A DNA stretch of 64,000 nucleotides from Megasphaera sp. AM44-1BH (GCF_003467125.1 NZ_QSFA01000004.1:81311-145310), one strand, 5' to 3'. Positions 26,909 through 35,873 are shown, numbered from the stretch's first letter. A program made the numbers and translations. Notes: generated by a model not told the origin, from the sequence alone.

Positions 26909-27227
26909 CTTCAGCTTTTCTGATCAGCTTTTTCTCCGTCCGTTCGATGCGGACAATTTCATGTTTTTTGATGACGACGACTAGTTTTCCGTATTGCAGA
27001 TTTCCCAGTGATGAGCGGATCTGTTGTTCTATCCCTTTCCGGTCCGGTGGTTTCCGGCAAATTCCCTGTCCCTGACAAAGGACGATGCGTTCATTGCGCT
27101 CCAGCTGGATCAGCCGGGAATCCTGGATGACCAGGGCAATCTCTCCGGAACAGGTCTGTTGTATTAAATCCAGTGCATAGGTCAGTGCATTTTCCTGATC
27201 CGATGCTCCCCCTCTGTTTTTTTCCAT
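26904..27227 (-). CDS. yezD: YezD-family (DUF2292) protein with two tandem domains
   Basis: From the ATG at 27227 the product is 107 residues. AGAGGG lies 4 nt upstream, whereas the longer frame from 27287 would run through the riboswitch terminator. DUF2292/YezD proteins are ~55 residues and show [I/L]-x-L-V-I-x-[D]-x-[I/L]-[V/I]-x-[I/L]-E-[R/K]-x-E. Here the pattern occurs twice, as GEIALVIQDSRLIQLERNER and as KLVVVIKKHEIVRIERTEKK, so this is an internal duplication. YezD genes commonly sit in sulfur-assimilation loci under SAM riboswitches, as here. Its molecular role is unknown. Confidence 0.8.
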   Translation of the reverse strand: MEKNRGGASDQENALTYALDLIQQTCSGEIALVIQDSRLIQLERNERIVLCQGQGICRKPPDRKGIEQQIRSSLGNLQYGKLVVVIKKHEIVRIERTEKKLIRKAEG

Positions 27228-27237
27228 GTATCCCTCT

Positions 27238-27390
27238 AAAAAAAAAATCAGCATCCTGAAAGATGCTGCTCCCCTAGCCAGTTTCATCTTCCAGGTTTAA
27301 TCCTGCTGGAATTGGCACCTTACCTTCCGGCAGGTTGCCGCAGCTTCACCGGGCCAGTCCCTCCGCTGCTCTTGATGACGCGCATTCTGT
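27238..27390 (-). promoter_or_regulatory. SAM-I (S-box) riboswitch with terminator upstream of yezD
   Basis: The minus strand shows S-box core blocks in order: CATCAAGAGCAGCGGAGGGA, CTGGCCCGGTGAAGC, GCGGCAACC, AAGGTGCCAATTCC, GGAAGATGA. They are followed by the terminator AGCATC-TTTCA-GGATGCT and a run of ten U (27238-27267). With SAM bound the terminator forms and yezD expression stops. It originally also controlled the decayed sulfonate transporter downstream. Confidence 0.95.
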
Positions 27391-27405
27391 TGTATCAGAC
27401 CTGCG

Positions 27406-27441
27406 CTATGAATTTGTACACATACAGTCCATTCTGTTCAT
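27406..27441 (-). CDS. 11-residue Met/Cys-rich leader peptide
   Basis: A short ORF, MNRMDCMCTNS, lies between the promoter and the SAM-I riboswitch. It has a perfect AGGAGG (27450-27455) 8 nt ahead of its ATG, better than most genes here. Three Met and two Cys in eleven residues is striking in front of a sulfur-regulated gene and resembles sulfur-responsive leader peptides described in other bacteria, where ribosome stalling at Cys or Met codons senses amino-acid supply. Translation is inferred from the ribosome site; regulatory action is a hypothesis. Confidence 0.6.
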   Translation of the reverse strand: MNRMDCMCTNS

Positions 27442-27483
27442 ATCCGGTACCTCCTGATTCGTCGGTTTTTAATGTATACCGAA

Positions 27484-27512
27484 ATAATACACTATATTTT
27501 TCCACCTGTCAA
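27484..27512 (-). promoter_or_regulatory. promoter of the leader peptide/SAM-I/yezD transcript
   Basis: Consensus TTGACA (27507-27512) and TATTAT (27484-27489) on the minus strand with a 17-nt spacer. The predicted start near 27477 leaves about 25 nt before the leader-peptide ribosome site. Confidence 0.82.
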
Positions 27513-27602
27513 GAAATTTAGAATTTAATTCTATATTTTTTTCGTTTATGCAGAAAAATTCCATCCCTATGCACACTATGTATTCATTATTGCGAATCTA
27601 TT

Positions 27603-27656
27603 GTTCCTTTCATGTATTAATTGTGATATGATTGTGAAAAAGCATATGAAAGGAAC
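27603..27656 (+). promoter_or_regulatory. inverted repeat covering the ribosome site of the porin-like gene
   Basis: GTTCCTTTCAT (27603-27613) and ATGAAAGGAAC (27646-27656) are perfect complements; the right arm includes the AAAGGA ribosome site of the gene at 27663. If both arms are transcribed they would hide the start; alternatively this is a protein-binding site around a TATGAT -10-like element. Function unproven. Confidence 0.35.
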
Positions 27657-27662
27657 TACCCC

Positions 27663-28835
27663 ATGAACCTGAAATGCGTGTTGCTCCTGTTTATCCTGAC
27701 AGCCATTCCCATGTTCTGCGGCTCCAGCCAGGCAGCCAGATCTTCCACTTTGCCTGTGATTGTCCCTGATGATGTACAATCGGATCCATTAGAAGACGAA
27801 GAAATTCCGAGGACGCAGAAAAGTACCTATCCCTATGTCGAAGTGCACGGTGATTACCGCTGGCTCTGGGGAAAAGGCCGTTTTTCCGCATATAGTGAGC
27901 AACTGGGAAAAGGCCGCCGCCGTCATGACGAAGCGGTATATCTGGCCACGCGCAGACTGCGGATTTTTCCTTTCATCCATCTGAACGAACATACGTCTAT
28001 ACGTACCCAGCTGGAAGATAACCGGAATGACAAAGACCATAATCAGGATCATCATCTCTACCTGGGGCGATTATATATCCAGCACGAAACTGAACGAATG
28101 AAACTGGAAGCAGGGCGTTTCAATTATTATCTGCTCGATGGCAATGTCATAGACAAAAAGGTAGACGGTCTGCGGTTCCGCCTCGGCCAGAAGGGAACGT
28201 CCCCCGGCAGCATCACTCTCTTTGCCGGCCAGACGACTGGGGCTGATGATGAGCATCGGAAAATAGGCTGGAGTCTCTTCCACAGCAAACGTAACGGCCG
28301 CTTCCAGAGCGATACGGTATTTTTGGATTTCCGCAACGCCAGCCACCTGCCACCTGCATTCCCATCATTAGCGGCTTATGGGATATACCCTGAACGGGCT
28401 GGCCGGGGATTTGACCGGCAGCGCATTTTACAATGGCGCGGATTATATCAGTTCCAGCCGGATTTCAGGGCCAGCCTGGAATTGCTGCACGCCTGGGTGC
28501 GTCATGAAGCAGACCAATACAGTCAGTCCGAAACGGGATTTGTCGCCTCCCTCATCTACGGCGAGCTGGATGAGCGGAAACAAGGCTCTTATGAAGCGTG
28601 GATACGCTATTATAATCAGCCATCATCGACTATCCTCTATCATACGATGGATGCCGACACGACGTTTTTCCGCCGCATGGGCTTCCGTGGCTGGGGAATT
28701 CGTCTGGACTATATTCTCCGTCCGGGCCTTGTCTGGGCTGTAGAAGGTTTTTCTCTGAAAAATCGTCAGGACGCATCTCTTGCCGGCTCATTCCATGAAT
28801 ATGTCCTCGGCACCAGTCTGACGGCATATTTCTAA
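27663..28835 (+). CDS. outer-membrane beta-barrel protein (porin-like)
   Basis: A 390-residue protein with a clear Sec signal peptide (MNLKCVLLLFILTAIPMF..., cleavage after GSSQA). The mature part alternates short amphipathic strands rich in Tyr, Trp, Arg and Asp: VEVHGDYRWLW, SIRTQLEDNRND, LYLGRLYIQHETERMKLEAG, GWSLFHSKRN, YEAWIRYYNQPSS, FRGWGIRLDYILRPGLVWAV. It closes with VLGTSLTAYF, ending in Phe as outer-membrane barrels do. I recognise no specific channel family. It lacks the N-terminal SLH domain of major Negativicutes OmpM porins. It converges on the response-regulator gene with a 4-nt overlap of stop codons and no terminator between. Confidence 0.75.
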   Translation: MNLKCVLLLFILTAIPMFCGSSQAARSSTLPVIVPDDVQSDPLEDEEIPRTQKSTYPYVEVHGDYRWLWGKGRFSAYSEQLGKGRRRHDEAVYLATRRLRIFPFIHLNEHTSIRTQLEDNRNDKDHNQDHHLYLGRLYIQHETERMKLEAGRFNYYLLDGNVIDKKVDGLRFRLGQKGTSPGSITLFAGQTTGADDEHRKIGWSLFHSKRNGRFQSDTVFLDFRNASHLPPAFPSLAAYGIYPERAGRGFDRQRILQWRGLYQFQPDFRASLELLHAWVRHEADQYSQSETGFVASLIYGELDERKQGSYEAWIRYYNQPSSTILYHTMDADTTFFRRMGFRGWGIRLDYILRPGLVWAVEGFSLKNRQDASLAGSFHEYVLGTSLTAYF

Positions 28836-29455
28836 GGCCCCGATGCGTATCCTTTATCCGTCGCTTCGACGGCGAGGCCAACGATGCTTTTGTGCCCTGT
28901 CTTGGTAAGCATATTGCTGATGTGAAAGCTGACGGTCCGCTTGCTGATTCCCAGCTCGCTGGCAATTTCCTGATAGGACAGGTTACGGCAGATGAGCTGC
29001 AGGATATCCAATTCCCGCTGGGTCAGGGTGACACCATGGATACCAAATTTCACGGTTCCCTGCACATCGGGATACAACCGTTCCCCTGCCACTGTCCGCT
29101 TCATACAGTCTATAAAAACGGCTGCTGAACTTTCCTTATAAATAAAGCTGTCGGCTCCTGCATCCTGGGCCATTTCCAAAAAACTGATATCCTGAAACCC
29201 GGTCATGATGATGATTTTCTGACCGGGATTTTTTTCTTTTATCCGCCTTGTCAGTTCAATGCCGCTGTTCTTCCCTTCCATACAGATATCCATGAAAATG
29301 ACGTCCGGATGTGTCAGGGTACAGGCAGACTCGGCTAGTTCCGAGAAGGGAATCGTGCCGACGATTTCCACATCACCACATTGGGATAAAATTGTTGCCA
29401 GTCCTTCGAGCAGAATTTTTTGATCGTCAATGATGAGTACGCGAATCATAGTCAT
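28832..29455 (-). CDS. NarL/LuxR-family response regulator
   Basis: A 207-residue two-domain response regulator. The receiver begins MTMIRVLIIDDQKILLEGLA, with acidic pair D10/D11, phospho-acceptor Asp56 in DVIFMDICMEG, and the conserved Lys in FIYKESSAAVFI. The C-terminal LuxR HTH shows LTQRELDILQLICRNLSYQE and ISKRTVSFHISNMLTKTGHK. It overlaps the kinase gene upstream by about 29 nt, so the two are a cognate pair. Targets are unknown; the porin-like gene next door is a candidate. Confidence 0.93.
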   Translation of the reverse strand: MTMIRVLIIDDQKILLEGLATILSQCGDVEIVGTIPFSELAESACTLTHPDVIFMDICMEGKNSGIELTRRIKEKNPGQKIIIMTGFQDISFLEMAQDAGADSFIYKESSAAVFIDCMKRTVAGERLYPDVQGTVKFGIHGVTLTQRELDILQLICRNLSYQEIASELGISKRTVSFHISNMLTKTGHKSIVGLAVEATDKGYASGP

Positions 29456-30845
29456 CCTCTCTTTCTACGGACAGAACAAAATGGGGAGTTCCTGTCAGGT
29501 GGAGTGTAGCGCCCATTTTTCTGACCCTTCGTTCAATGCCCTGCAGTCCATTGCCGGACTGTATCGTGCCGTGGCAGCCGATGCCGTTATCACGGATTGT
29601 CAGTATCCGTTTCCCCGTTGGAGGAAGCTCTATAGAGACACGGCTGGCTTTACCATGAAGGATAGCGTTGGTCAATGCTTCCCGGATAATGCCCACCAGT
29701 CTTGCCGCCATTTCCTGATTAGCCGGAAGATTGCCCGTCACAGTGACCTCGATGCCCAGGCTGCCATAGGTACGGACGAGTACGTTCAGTCGTTCTGCCG
29801 GATTATCTACGGTTTCGCGGCGCATATCTGCCAGGACATTCTCTACCAGTGGCAGGATTGCGGCGTAGTTTGTCATGTTTTTATTATTCAGTAGCTGTTG
29901 CAGAATAGTGATACGCTGTCCCATGAGGTCGTGGATTTTATAACGCATTTCCTCTGTCGTCCGCTGTGTCTGCATATCGACCAGATGATTGAGGAGGTAT
30001 TTCATTTTTTCATTGCGTTTTTCCAGCAATTGGTTTTTCTGGTCCAGTTCACGGTTCACACGGTCCAGATTCGTCACATCCAGTGCCGAAATCTGCCATC
30101 CTGACCGGTTCCTGAAGCGGATGTATCGCCGCTGCATCAGCCACGCCACGCCATCATTACGTCGGAACAGGAAATCCCGGCCTTGTCGTTCCATGGTAAG
30201 GCGTTCCGTATTGTTCCAGTTTGCCAGGATATGCCAGAAAATATTCGCATTGCGGATAACCGTGCCCAGTAGCTTTTCCATGACATCATACATGACGTAG
30301 TTTACCAGCACGGGTTCTCCTTTTTCCAGACTGAGCAGGACTCCTTCTTCCAGAAAATCGACGGCAGACTGGATGGAACGGGCCGTCAGCTGCTCCCGGT
30401 ATTGGCGGTATGCTACTGGGAAAACCCGGATGAGACGCAGAGCAATGCATGACAATGCTAGTAGCAATGACCAGGGAAGCCACGTGTCTAATTCCGGGAG
30501 AAGAAGAAATGAAGCCATGAGCAGGTACTGGCCACCGGCATGACGATCATACATCATATAGAGGGTAGAAATCAGTGAAATCAATATGATACCGTAACGC
30601 CAGACATCCATGGCTTCTATGTACAGGATGCCACTTGCCCCATCTTCAAAGACTTCATGCAGGATGGTTGCGATTGCCAGCAGGACAACGAGATTGCTCC
30701 CTTCCAGGCATTTACGGCCCAAGTGGCGGAATTCCTGTTGAGGCATTAAAAAATAGTAAAGCAGGCTGCTGGCAATAAATAGGATGATGGCTGTAGTCAT
30801 GCAAAAGATGTAGAACGTACTGGAAAGGGTGTATATATTAATCAT
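29427..30845 (-). CDS. NarX/DegS-type sensor histidine kinase with membrane sensor domain
   Basis: A 472-residue kinase. Residues ~10-165 form six or seven membrane helices; a PAS-like region follows (~165-270), then a short coiled coil. The HisKA_3 dimerisation box MRYKIHDLMGQRITILQQLL places the phosphorylated His at residue 305. The ATPase domain has IIREALTNAILHGKAS (N box), IRDNGIGC (G1) and GNGLQGIERRVRKMG (G2). It sits between a solute-binding sensor protein (8-nt overlap) and its response regulator, so all three form one signalling operon. Confidence 0.9.
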   Translation of the reverse strand: MINIYTLSSTFYIFCMTTAIILFIASSLLYYFLMPQQEFRHLGRKCLEGSNLVVLLAIATILHEVFEDGASGILYIEAMDVWRYGIILISLISTLYMMYDRHAGGQYLLMASFLLLPELDTWLPWSLLLALSCIALRLIRVFPVAYRQYREQLTARSIQSAVDFLEEGVLLSLEKGEPVLVNYVMYDVMEKLLGTVIRNANIFWHILANWNNTERLTMERQGRDFLFRRNDGVAWLMQRRYIRFRNRSGWQISALDVTNLDRVNRELDQKNQLLEKRNEKMKYLLNHLVDMQTQRTTEEMRYKIHDLMGQRITILQQLLNNKNMTNYAAILPLVENVLADMRRETVDNPAERLNVLVRTYGSLGIEVTVTGNLPANQEMAARLVGIIREALTNAILHGKASRVSIELPPTGKRILTIRDNGIGCHGTIQSGNGLQGIERRVRKMGATLHLTGTPHFVLSVEREDDYDSRTHH

Positions 30846-33231
30846 GGCACGTCTCCTTTCCGATAGATACGGTCAAACGGCGCCCATATTCCAGCCGGTC
30901 ATAGGAAGATTTCTCAAACAGTGTGCTGTCTGACAGTGTCCCTGGAATCCAGTCTGGCTCATCTGGCCTGTCTTCCCACGTTACCGATAAGGACCAGGAC
31001 GTATCGGTTTCAAAGAAATGGCAGATCCAGTAAGATTCCTGATGGGCAATAGATTGTTCACCTATTTCTTCAAACATATCATACAAGGAAAGCGCTGCAC
31101 TATCCGGTATGATCCCGGAAATAAGAAATGTTGCCATGCCATGCAGTCCTGCAACCGTCATATAGTGCTGGGATTCGCTGACTGCCAGGGATAATTCACG
31201 AATTTCCAGCATCCCATTTTCTTTTCCCCGGAGCAGCAGAACACAGCGCTTCTTTAAATAGCAGACCATGACGTTGAGCCGGCTGACCATGGCATCGGCT
31301 TCGATTCCAGGCTTCATGGACTGCAGCGATTTCATATAGGCTGCAATATGCTCCCGCTTGCTGCTGATGATTTGCTCCAGTTCGGCATAAATACGGCGGC
31401 TGACTTCCTGATGGATGACCTGGCGCCGGATTTCTTCTTCCTGCAATAGCAGATGGTACGACCGTTCCAGTGCCTGCGCGACGAGGGAGAGTTTTCTCTT
31501 CTGCTGACGCAGATGGCGGACATCACGATACCAGCGTACCCAGCCTCCCCGTATAGGCATAGTCTGGATTTCCATATCGGCCAGCGGCAGATTATCTATA
31601 TTCTTTGATGCATATGCGACACGGCCCGAATCATCACAAAGCTGTATGGCCAGCCGGGACTGACGGAAAAATTCGATATATCCTTCATTGGTCGGGATGA
31701 TCCGGATACGCATGATTACTTCCAGCCAGATAAGCGTCCATAATACGGTCATAAGGGTTAGTTCAGAAAGATGGCAGAAGGGAATTTTCATCATATAGCC
31801 AACGATATATGCCCCGTAGAACAGACAGCACAAGAACGGCAGGACAAGACGGAATGAACGCTGTACATGCTGCTTCCACGATGCATAACAGAGACAGAAA
31901 TTGACAGCCAGGAATTCGATACCATATGACGATGCCAATAAATAATACAGCGGCCCATAATCATGACGGGAATCAGCATCAGCAGCAATGTCCGGCAGGA
32001 TAAAAGCCCATTGGTGTATATCATTCGTACATACGAGTACGGCCAATATCAAGTTGTAACCGAACAACAGGCGCAGCCATCGCGGACAATCGGGGCACCA
32101 GTCTGATTGTGATGCCATATAGCCGATCCATACAATGAGGGAAACAAGGAGGCCGAAAAAAAGATAGTATCCGTACCAGCTCCAGCGGATCAAATCCACG
32201 GCATATTCCGGCATCATCAATTTGTATATACGAAACAGGATCCATCCACAAAGAGTAAGAGTAAGACAAGCGTAGGCATTGCGCAGGCGGGGCTGTATGA
32301 CATGGTGGCGCAGGCGGCAGCCCCAGAGGATTGTCACAAACAGCGCAGCCATATACCATAGCATGTGATTCGTACCAGTGAGGAGATTCTTTTTATACAC
32401 ACGAAAGACATGGAGCATCATCTGCTGGCTGATTGAACTGGATCCGATGAAAAAGGATTCCTGGTCGGATACCCGGACGGCTCCTTCCATGGGCTCCGTC
32501 CGGTAAGCGGCATCAGCCAGTCGATCAGTCAGTGCGGCATCATCCACTACCAGTGGCATCTTCGATAAGAGCCCTTTCTGGAATGCCAGCGTTCCCTCAT
32601 CAGGGACAACGATGTGGATAGGAGCCCCGCGCCGCTGCCATTGCCGTGCCTGATAATCGTAGAGAACATAGACCTGTGCAGCCGGGCGGTTTCTGTAGGG
32701 CATCATCATGTTGAATCCCGTGAGTGTATCCAGGCGGAACCTCCCCTCTTCATGGATTTTCTTCAATGCCTGTACAGCCGGCCAGCCGGATACATCCCGG
32801 CCTAGCCCATAACTCATGGCCTGAACGGAAAAAGAATACTGTGGTCGTGCCGATATCATACAGACCGATACAGGCATGGTAACCAGACTCTGCCAGCCTG
32901 TGACGTCATAAGGACAGTCATCACTGACAGCCAGTATAACCGTGGCCATATACTGGGGATACCAGTAATACGGATCAAGAGTACTTTTTTGGAAGACAGC
33001 GGCCTGTATATCATAGGCTTCTATCGCCGTTACATCCGTATCAGTAAAGAGTTCCATCAAGGAGGTGTCATATCCGGTACATTCCTCCAGATGATGTATC
33101 GTATGTTCCAGTACCTGGCCATAGGCGTCGCTCCAGGTATTATCATATAAGACAGAAACGGCCTGACTCATCATAGATACAAGCCAGAATACAACCATCC
33201 AACATGCGGTCAGCCATTTTTTCCTGATCAT
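30838..33231 (-). CDS. periplasmic solute-binding/7TM sensor protein with degenerate kinase-like C-terminus
   Basis: A ~797-residue protein from the ATG at 33231 (AGGTGAG upstream). After a signal segment (WLTACWMVVFWLVSMMSQA) the first ~280 residues look like a solute-binding domain exposed outside (TDVTAIEAYDIQAAVFQKST, WYPQYMATVILAVSDDCPYD, YYRT-type segments). About seven membrane helices follow (~290-520). The C-terminal part aligns in layout with the kinase next door: a PAS-like segment, a coiled coil (VAQALERSYHLLLQEEEIRR) and a region where HisKA_3 and the ATPase should be, but no phosphorylatable His-Asp pair or N/G boxes are visible. It is probably a co-sensor that feeds the adjacent kinase. 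Confidence 0.65.
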   Translation of the reverse strand: MIRKKWLTACWMVVFWLVSMMSQAVSVLYDNTWSDAYGQVLEHTIHHLEECTGYDTSLMELFTDTDVTAIEAYDIQAAVFQKSTLDPYYWYPQYMATVILAVSDDCPYDVTGWQSLVTMPVSVCMISARPQYSFSVQAMSYGLGRDVSGWPAVQALKKIHEEGRFRLDTLTGFNMMMPYRNRPAAQVYVLYDYQARQWQRRGAPIHIVVPDEGTLAFQKGLLSKMPLVVDDAALTDRLADAAYRTEPMEGAVRVSDQESFFIGSSSISQQMMLHVFRVYKKNLLTGTNHMLWYMAALFVTILWGCRLRHHVIQPRLRNAYACLTLTLCGWILFRIYKLMMPEYAVDLIRWSWYGYYLFFGLLVSLIVWIGYMASQSDWCPDCPRWLRLLFGYNLILAVLVCTNDIHQWAFILPDIAADADSRHDYGPLYYLLASSYGIEFLAVNFCLCYASWKQHVQRSFRLVLPFLCCLFYGAYIVGYMMKIPFCHLSELTLMTVLWTLIWLEVIMRIRIIPTNEGYIEFFRQSRLAIQLCDDSGRVAYASKNIDNLPLADMEIQTMPIRGGWVRWYRDVRHLRQQKRKLSLVAQALERSYHLLLQEEEIRRQVIHQEVSRRIYAELEQIISSKREHIAAYMKSLQSMKPGIEADAMVSRLNVMVCYLKKRCVLLLRGKENGMLEIRELSLAVSESQHYMTVAGLHGMATFLISGIIPDSAALSLYDMFEEIGEQSIAHQESYWICHFFETDTSWSLSVTWEDRPDEPDWIPGTLSDSTLFEKSSYDRLEYGRRLTVSIGKETCHD

Positions 33232-33359
33232 CGTCTCACCTGCCGATTGCAACTGCGTATCTTGATTTTTTTGTTATATTTATTATACCATGTGTACATG
33301 ACAGCTGTCACGACATAGAACTAGTATATTGCAAAAGAATCACATACTTTGCTTCAGGC

Positions 33360-33408
33360 AAAAAAAGGCTGTAACAAGATGATTTTAAAGGAGCATTTTG
33401 TTACAGCC
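33360..33408 (-). terminator. intrinsic terminator of the autotransporter gene
   Basis: Arms 33367-33381 and 33394-33408 (GGCTGTAACAAGATG with CATTTTGTTACAGCC) pair with one wobble, followed on the minus strand by seven U residues. It lies about 100 nt beyond the yadA-like stop. The rest of 33232-33509 shows nothing but an AT-rich promoter-like stretch near 33270-33290 for the sensor gene. Confidence 0.85.
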
Positions 33409-33509
33409 TGCTTTGTTCAATATCCAGAATCTGACATCACCATTTCTGTCACCTCAGGGATGCAGGATTTTTTTGATGTGGCAGTCATCGGGAGTTCAAC
33501 AGACAGTTT

Positions 33510-35873
33510 TTATTTTTTTACGCGGACGCGCTGTACCGTCGGGGTCCCGTCTTTATCCTGATGGACGGTGTCGATGCGGATATACGACAGTTCATTGCTG
33601 AATTCACGGGCCAGACGGTTCATTTCCGGATCGGTATGTCCCATGCCTTTTTCCATCAGGTGGTAGACAATCGCTGCAAATTCATAGCGGGTCATTACCT
33701 GATTGCCTTTAAAGAGTCCATCCGGGTAGCCTTCGATAATGCCATTGCCAGCCAGTTTCGTGACATATTCGTAAGCCCAGTGGTTATCGGCTACATCCGG
33801 GAAGAGCATGCTCTTATTGGGATCGATAGCCAGATGATGCATGGCCTTGAGCTCTGCAATTTCAGCTGCCTGTTCAGCCATAGCCTTGCGCATATCGCGG
33901 ATTTCTTTAGCCATAGCTACGCGGGAATTCGAAACATGGCTGCCGCGTCCCAGTTTGAGACTAACGCCGGCGTTAACCATATTTTCACCACCACCGAAGC
34001 TGCCACCGACACTGAACATAGTGTCTTCATTGGGCCGGTAGTAGAGTCCGACAGCCGCTGCATTGGCATCGCGATAGTTACCATAACCTGCAGCAAAATC
34101 CCACTTGCTGTCCGGATCAAAGTCGAGCGGATGAAGTGCTGCCAAAGCGGCTGCACCAGCGCCGACACGGTTGATGCGGTTATCCAGTTTATTCAGGGAA
34201 TTTCCAAGTTGGGTAATATTCTGCTGATTTTCCTGAACCATCTGGTTGGTCGCGTAGAGCTGGCTGCCGTTGACGGCATCCGTAGATGTTTCAGAGATTT
34301 CTCCCGGTGCCAGCTGGGTGATGGATTGATTGGCCATATCGAGTCCGGTTCCATCCAGTTTCGGTCCGTTCCGGGAAATCTGGACGCTATCGACGGTGAT
34401 GTCCGGCTTCAGATTGATATGGATAGTATCGGTGACCACTTCGTTATCGTTCTTAGTAGAGCTGGATGCGGTCTGGATATTGTCCCCGCCCAGCACATTG
34501 ACGGTGCCTCCGTCGTTGAGCTTGGCCGTATTCCCGTCATCAGTGGCAAAATTTACTTCATTAGACACATATCCTACATGAATGGGCCCGCCGTCGTCCC
34601 TTTCCGGTTCCGCTACGGAACGAGCTAACTGTATCCCAGATGCCTGTCTGGGCTGATTGGGAGATATTTCCTGTTGATCCGGGTTTTGTGGAAATTCTTC
34701 CGGATTGGACAGAATCTGGACTTCCCCATGAGTATTGCTCAATCCGTTCAGATTCGCTTTGATTGTGTACTCCGATCCCAATTTCTCAACGATGATGCCT
34801 TCTCCGGCATGGATAGAAACCCGGGCATCGCTCATAGCTTCCTTCAGCTGGGCTACGTTTACAGCATCAGTGTCTTCTGTCCCAGCGGCTAGGTTGATGA
34901 TCTGCCGGGTCCGCTGGGAAATCACTCTGCCGTTTTTATCCTGAGAAGGCCCAGCCCCGACAGAAATAGCACCCCACGAGGACTGCCAGGCAGGAGAAAC
35001 ATCTACTATCTGACCATAGACTGGATGGTATCCCTGCCAGCCCGCTTCCCGGTCGGCTACGGAACTCATGCCCAGAGCGACAGAACCATAGACGGAAGCA
35101 CTGCTCAAGATACCTACCGCTGTCCCACCTTGACCGCCGGCCTGACTGGCAGCGCCCACGGCCGTGCCATTAAGGCCGGCTCCACTGCTATAGCCCAAAG
35201 CCGTCGCGAATTTCTCAGTAGCTTTGCTGAAGCTACCTAAGGCTGAGGAAGCCAGTCCAGAGGATTCAGAATAGGCCCCGACTGCAGTTGCATGTTTGCC
35301 AGCAGTTCCGCCCTCACCCATGCCATTGGCCATGATGCCGATGCTGGTACTGCACTCTTCTTTGCTCTTAGCCTGCTGGCCCAGGGCCACGGCCCCTTCG
35401 GCAGTGGCTTCGGAATAACTGCCTACCGCTGTCGTATACATCCCCTTGGCATGGCTCTGTTCGCCAATGGCGATGGCATTGATACCGTTAGCTTCTCCCT
35501 GGGGCCCGGTGCCGATGGCAATGGCGTCGAGACCAGTAGCATTCGAACCGTTTCCTACGGCCAGTGCCCGTTCGCCGTCGGCTACGGCATCATTGCCCAA
35601 AGCCGTAGCTCCCATGGTTCCGTCCGCATAGGCCCCAGCTCCGACGGCCAGGGAATTCTTCCCAACCGCACCGTCATTATTGTAATTTTTGTCGCGGTTA
35701 CCATTCTCAGGGTTGACACTGAAATAATGGGTGCCGTCTTGGACAAGAACCGGAGCCTGCCCAGCATCAGCAGCCCAAGCAACACTGCCCCAGAAAGCTG
35801 TTACACCGCACAGAGCCAATACGGCCAACATCACTTTGGCCTGGGATGTTTTACAATGATGACGTCTCTTCAT
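33510..35873 (-). CDS. trimeric autotransporter adhesin (YadA-like) with C-terminal SLH domain
   Basis: A 787-residue secreted protein. The signal is MKRRHHCKTSQAKVMLAVLA..., cut near SVAWA. Residues ~65-300 are YadA head repeats (ALGNDAVADGERALAVGNGS, AIAIGEQSHAKG and similar). A neck motif follows (IINLAAGTEDTDAVNVAQLK), then a stalk, a second neck (LAPGEISETSTDAVNGSQLY) and the anchor with four barrel strands per subunit (HPLDFDPDSKWDFAAGYGNY ... VNAGVSLKLG, ~550-630). Unusually the chain continues: a coiled coil (MRKAMAEQAAEIAELKAMHH) and an SLH domain (FPDVADNHWAYEYVTKLAGN, GYPDGLFKGNQVMTRYEF, ~690-740). In Negativicutes SLH domains bind peptidoglycan, so this protein could tether the outer membrane. 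Confidence 0.92.
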   Translation of the reverse strand: MKRRHHCKTSQAKVMLAVLALCGVTAFWGSVAWAADAGQAPVLVQDGTHYFSVNPENGNRDKNYNNDGAVGKNSLAVGAGAYADGTMGATALGNDAVADGERALAVGNGSNATGLDAIAIGTGPQGEANGINAIAIGEQSHAKGMYTTAVGSYSEATAEGAVALGQQAKSKEECSTSIGIMANGMGEGGTAGKHATAVGAYSESSGLASSALGSFSKATEKFATALGYSSGAGLNGTAVGAASQAGGQGGTAVGILSSASVYGSVALGMSSVADREAGWQGYHPVYGQIVDVSPAWQSSWGAISVGAGPSQDKNGRVISQRTRQIINLAAGTEDTDAVNVAQLKEAMSDARVSIHAGEGIIVEKLGSEYTIKANLNGLSNTHGEVQILSNPEEFPQNPDQQEISPNQPRQASGIQLARSVAEPERDDGGPIHVGYVSNEVNFATDDGNTAKLNDGGTVNVLGGDNIQTASSSTKNDNEVVTDTIHINLKPDITVDSVQISRNGPKLDGTGLDMANQSITQLAPGEISETSTDAVNGSQLYATNQMVQENQQNITQLGNSLNKLDNRINRVGAGAAALAALHPLDFDPDSKWDFAAGYGNYRDANAAAVGLYYRPNEDTMFSVGGSFGGGENMVNAGVSLKLGRGSHVSNSRVAMAKEIRDMRKAMAEQAAEIAELKAMHHLAIDPNKSMLFPDVADNHWAYEYVTKLAGNGIIEGYPDGLFKGNQVMTRYEFAAIVYHLMEKGMGHTDPEMNRLAREFSNELSYIRIDTVHQDKDGTPTVQRVRVKK

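Noticed and set aside
27603..27656. intrinsic terminator upstream of the porin-like gene
   Set aside because: The 11-bp stem has a 32-nt loop and no T-tract; kept only as a low-confidence regulatory repeat.
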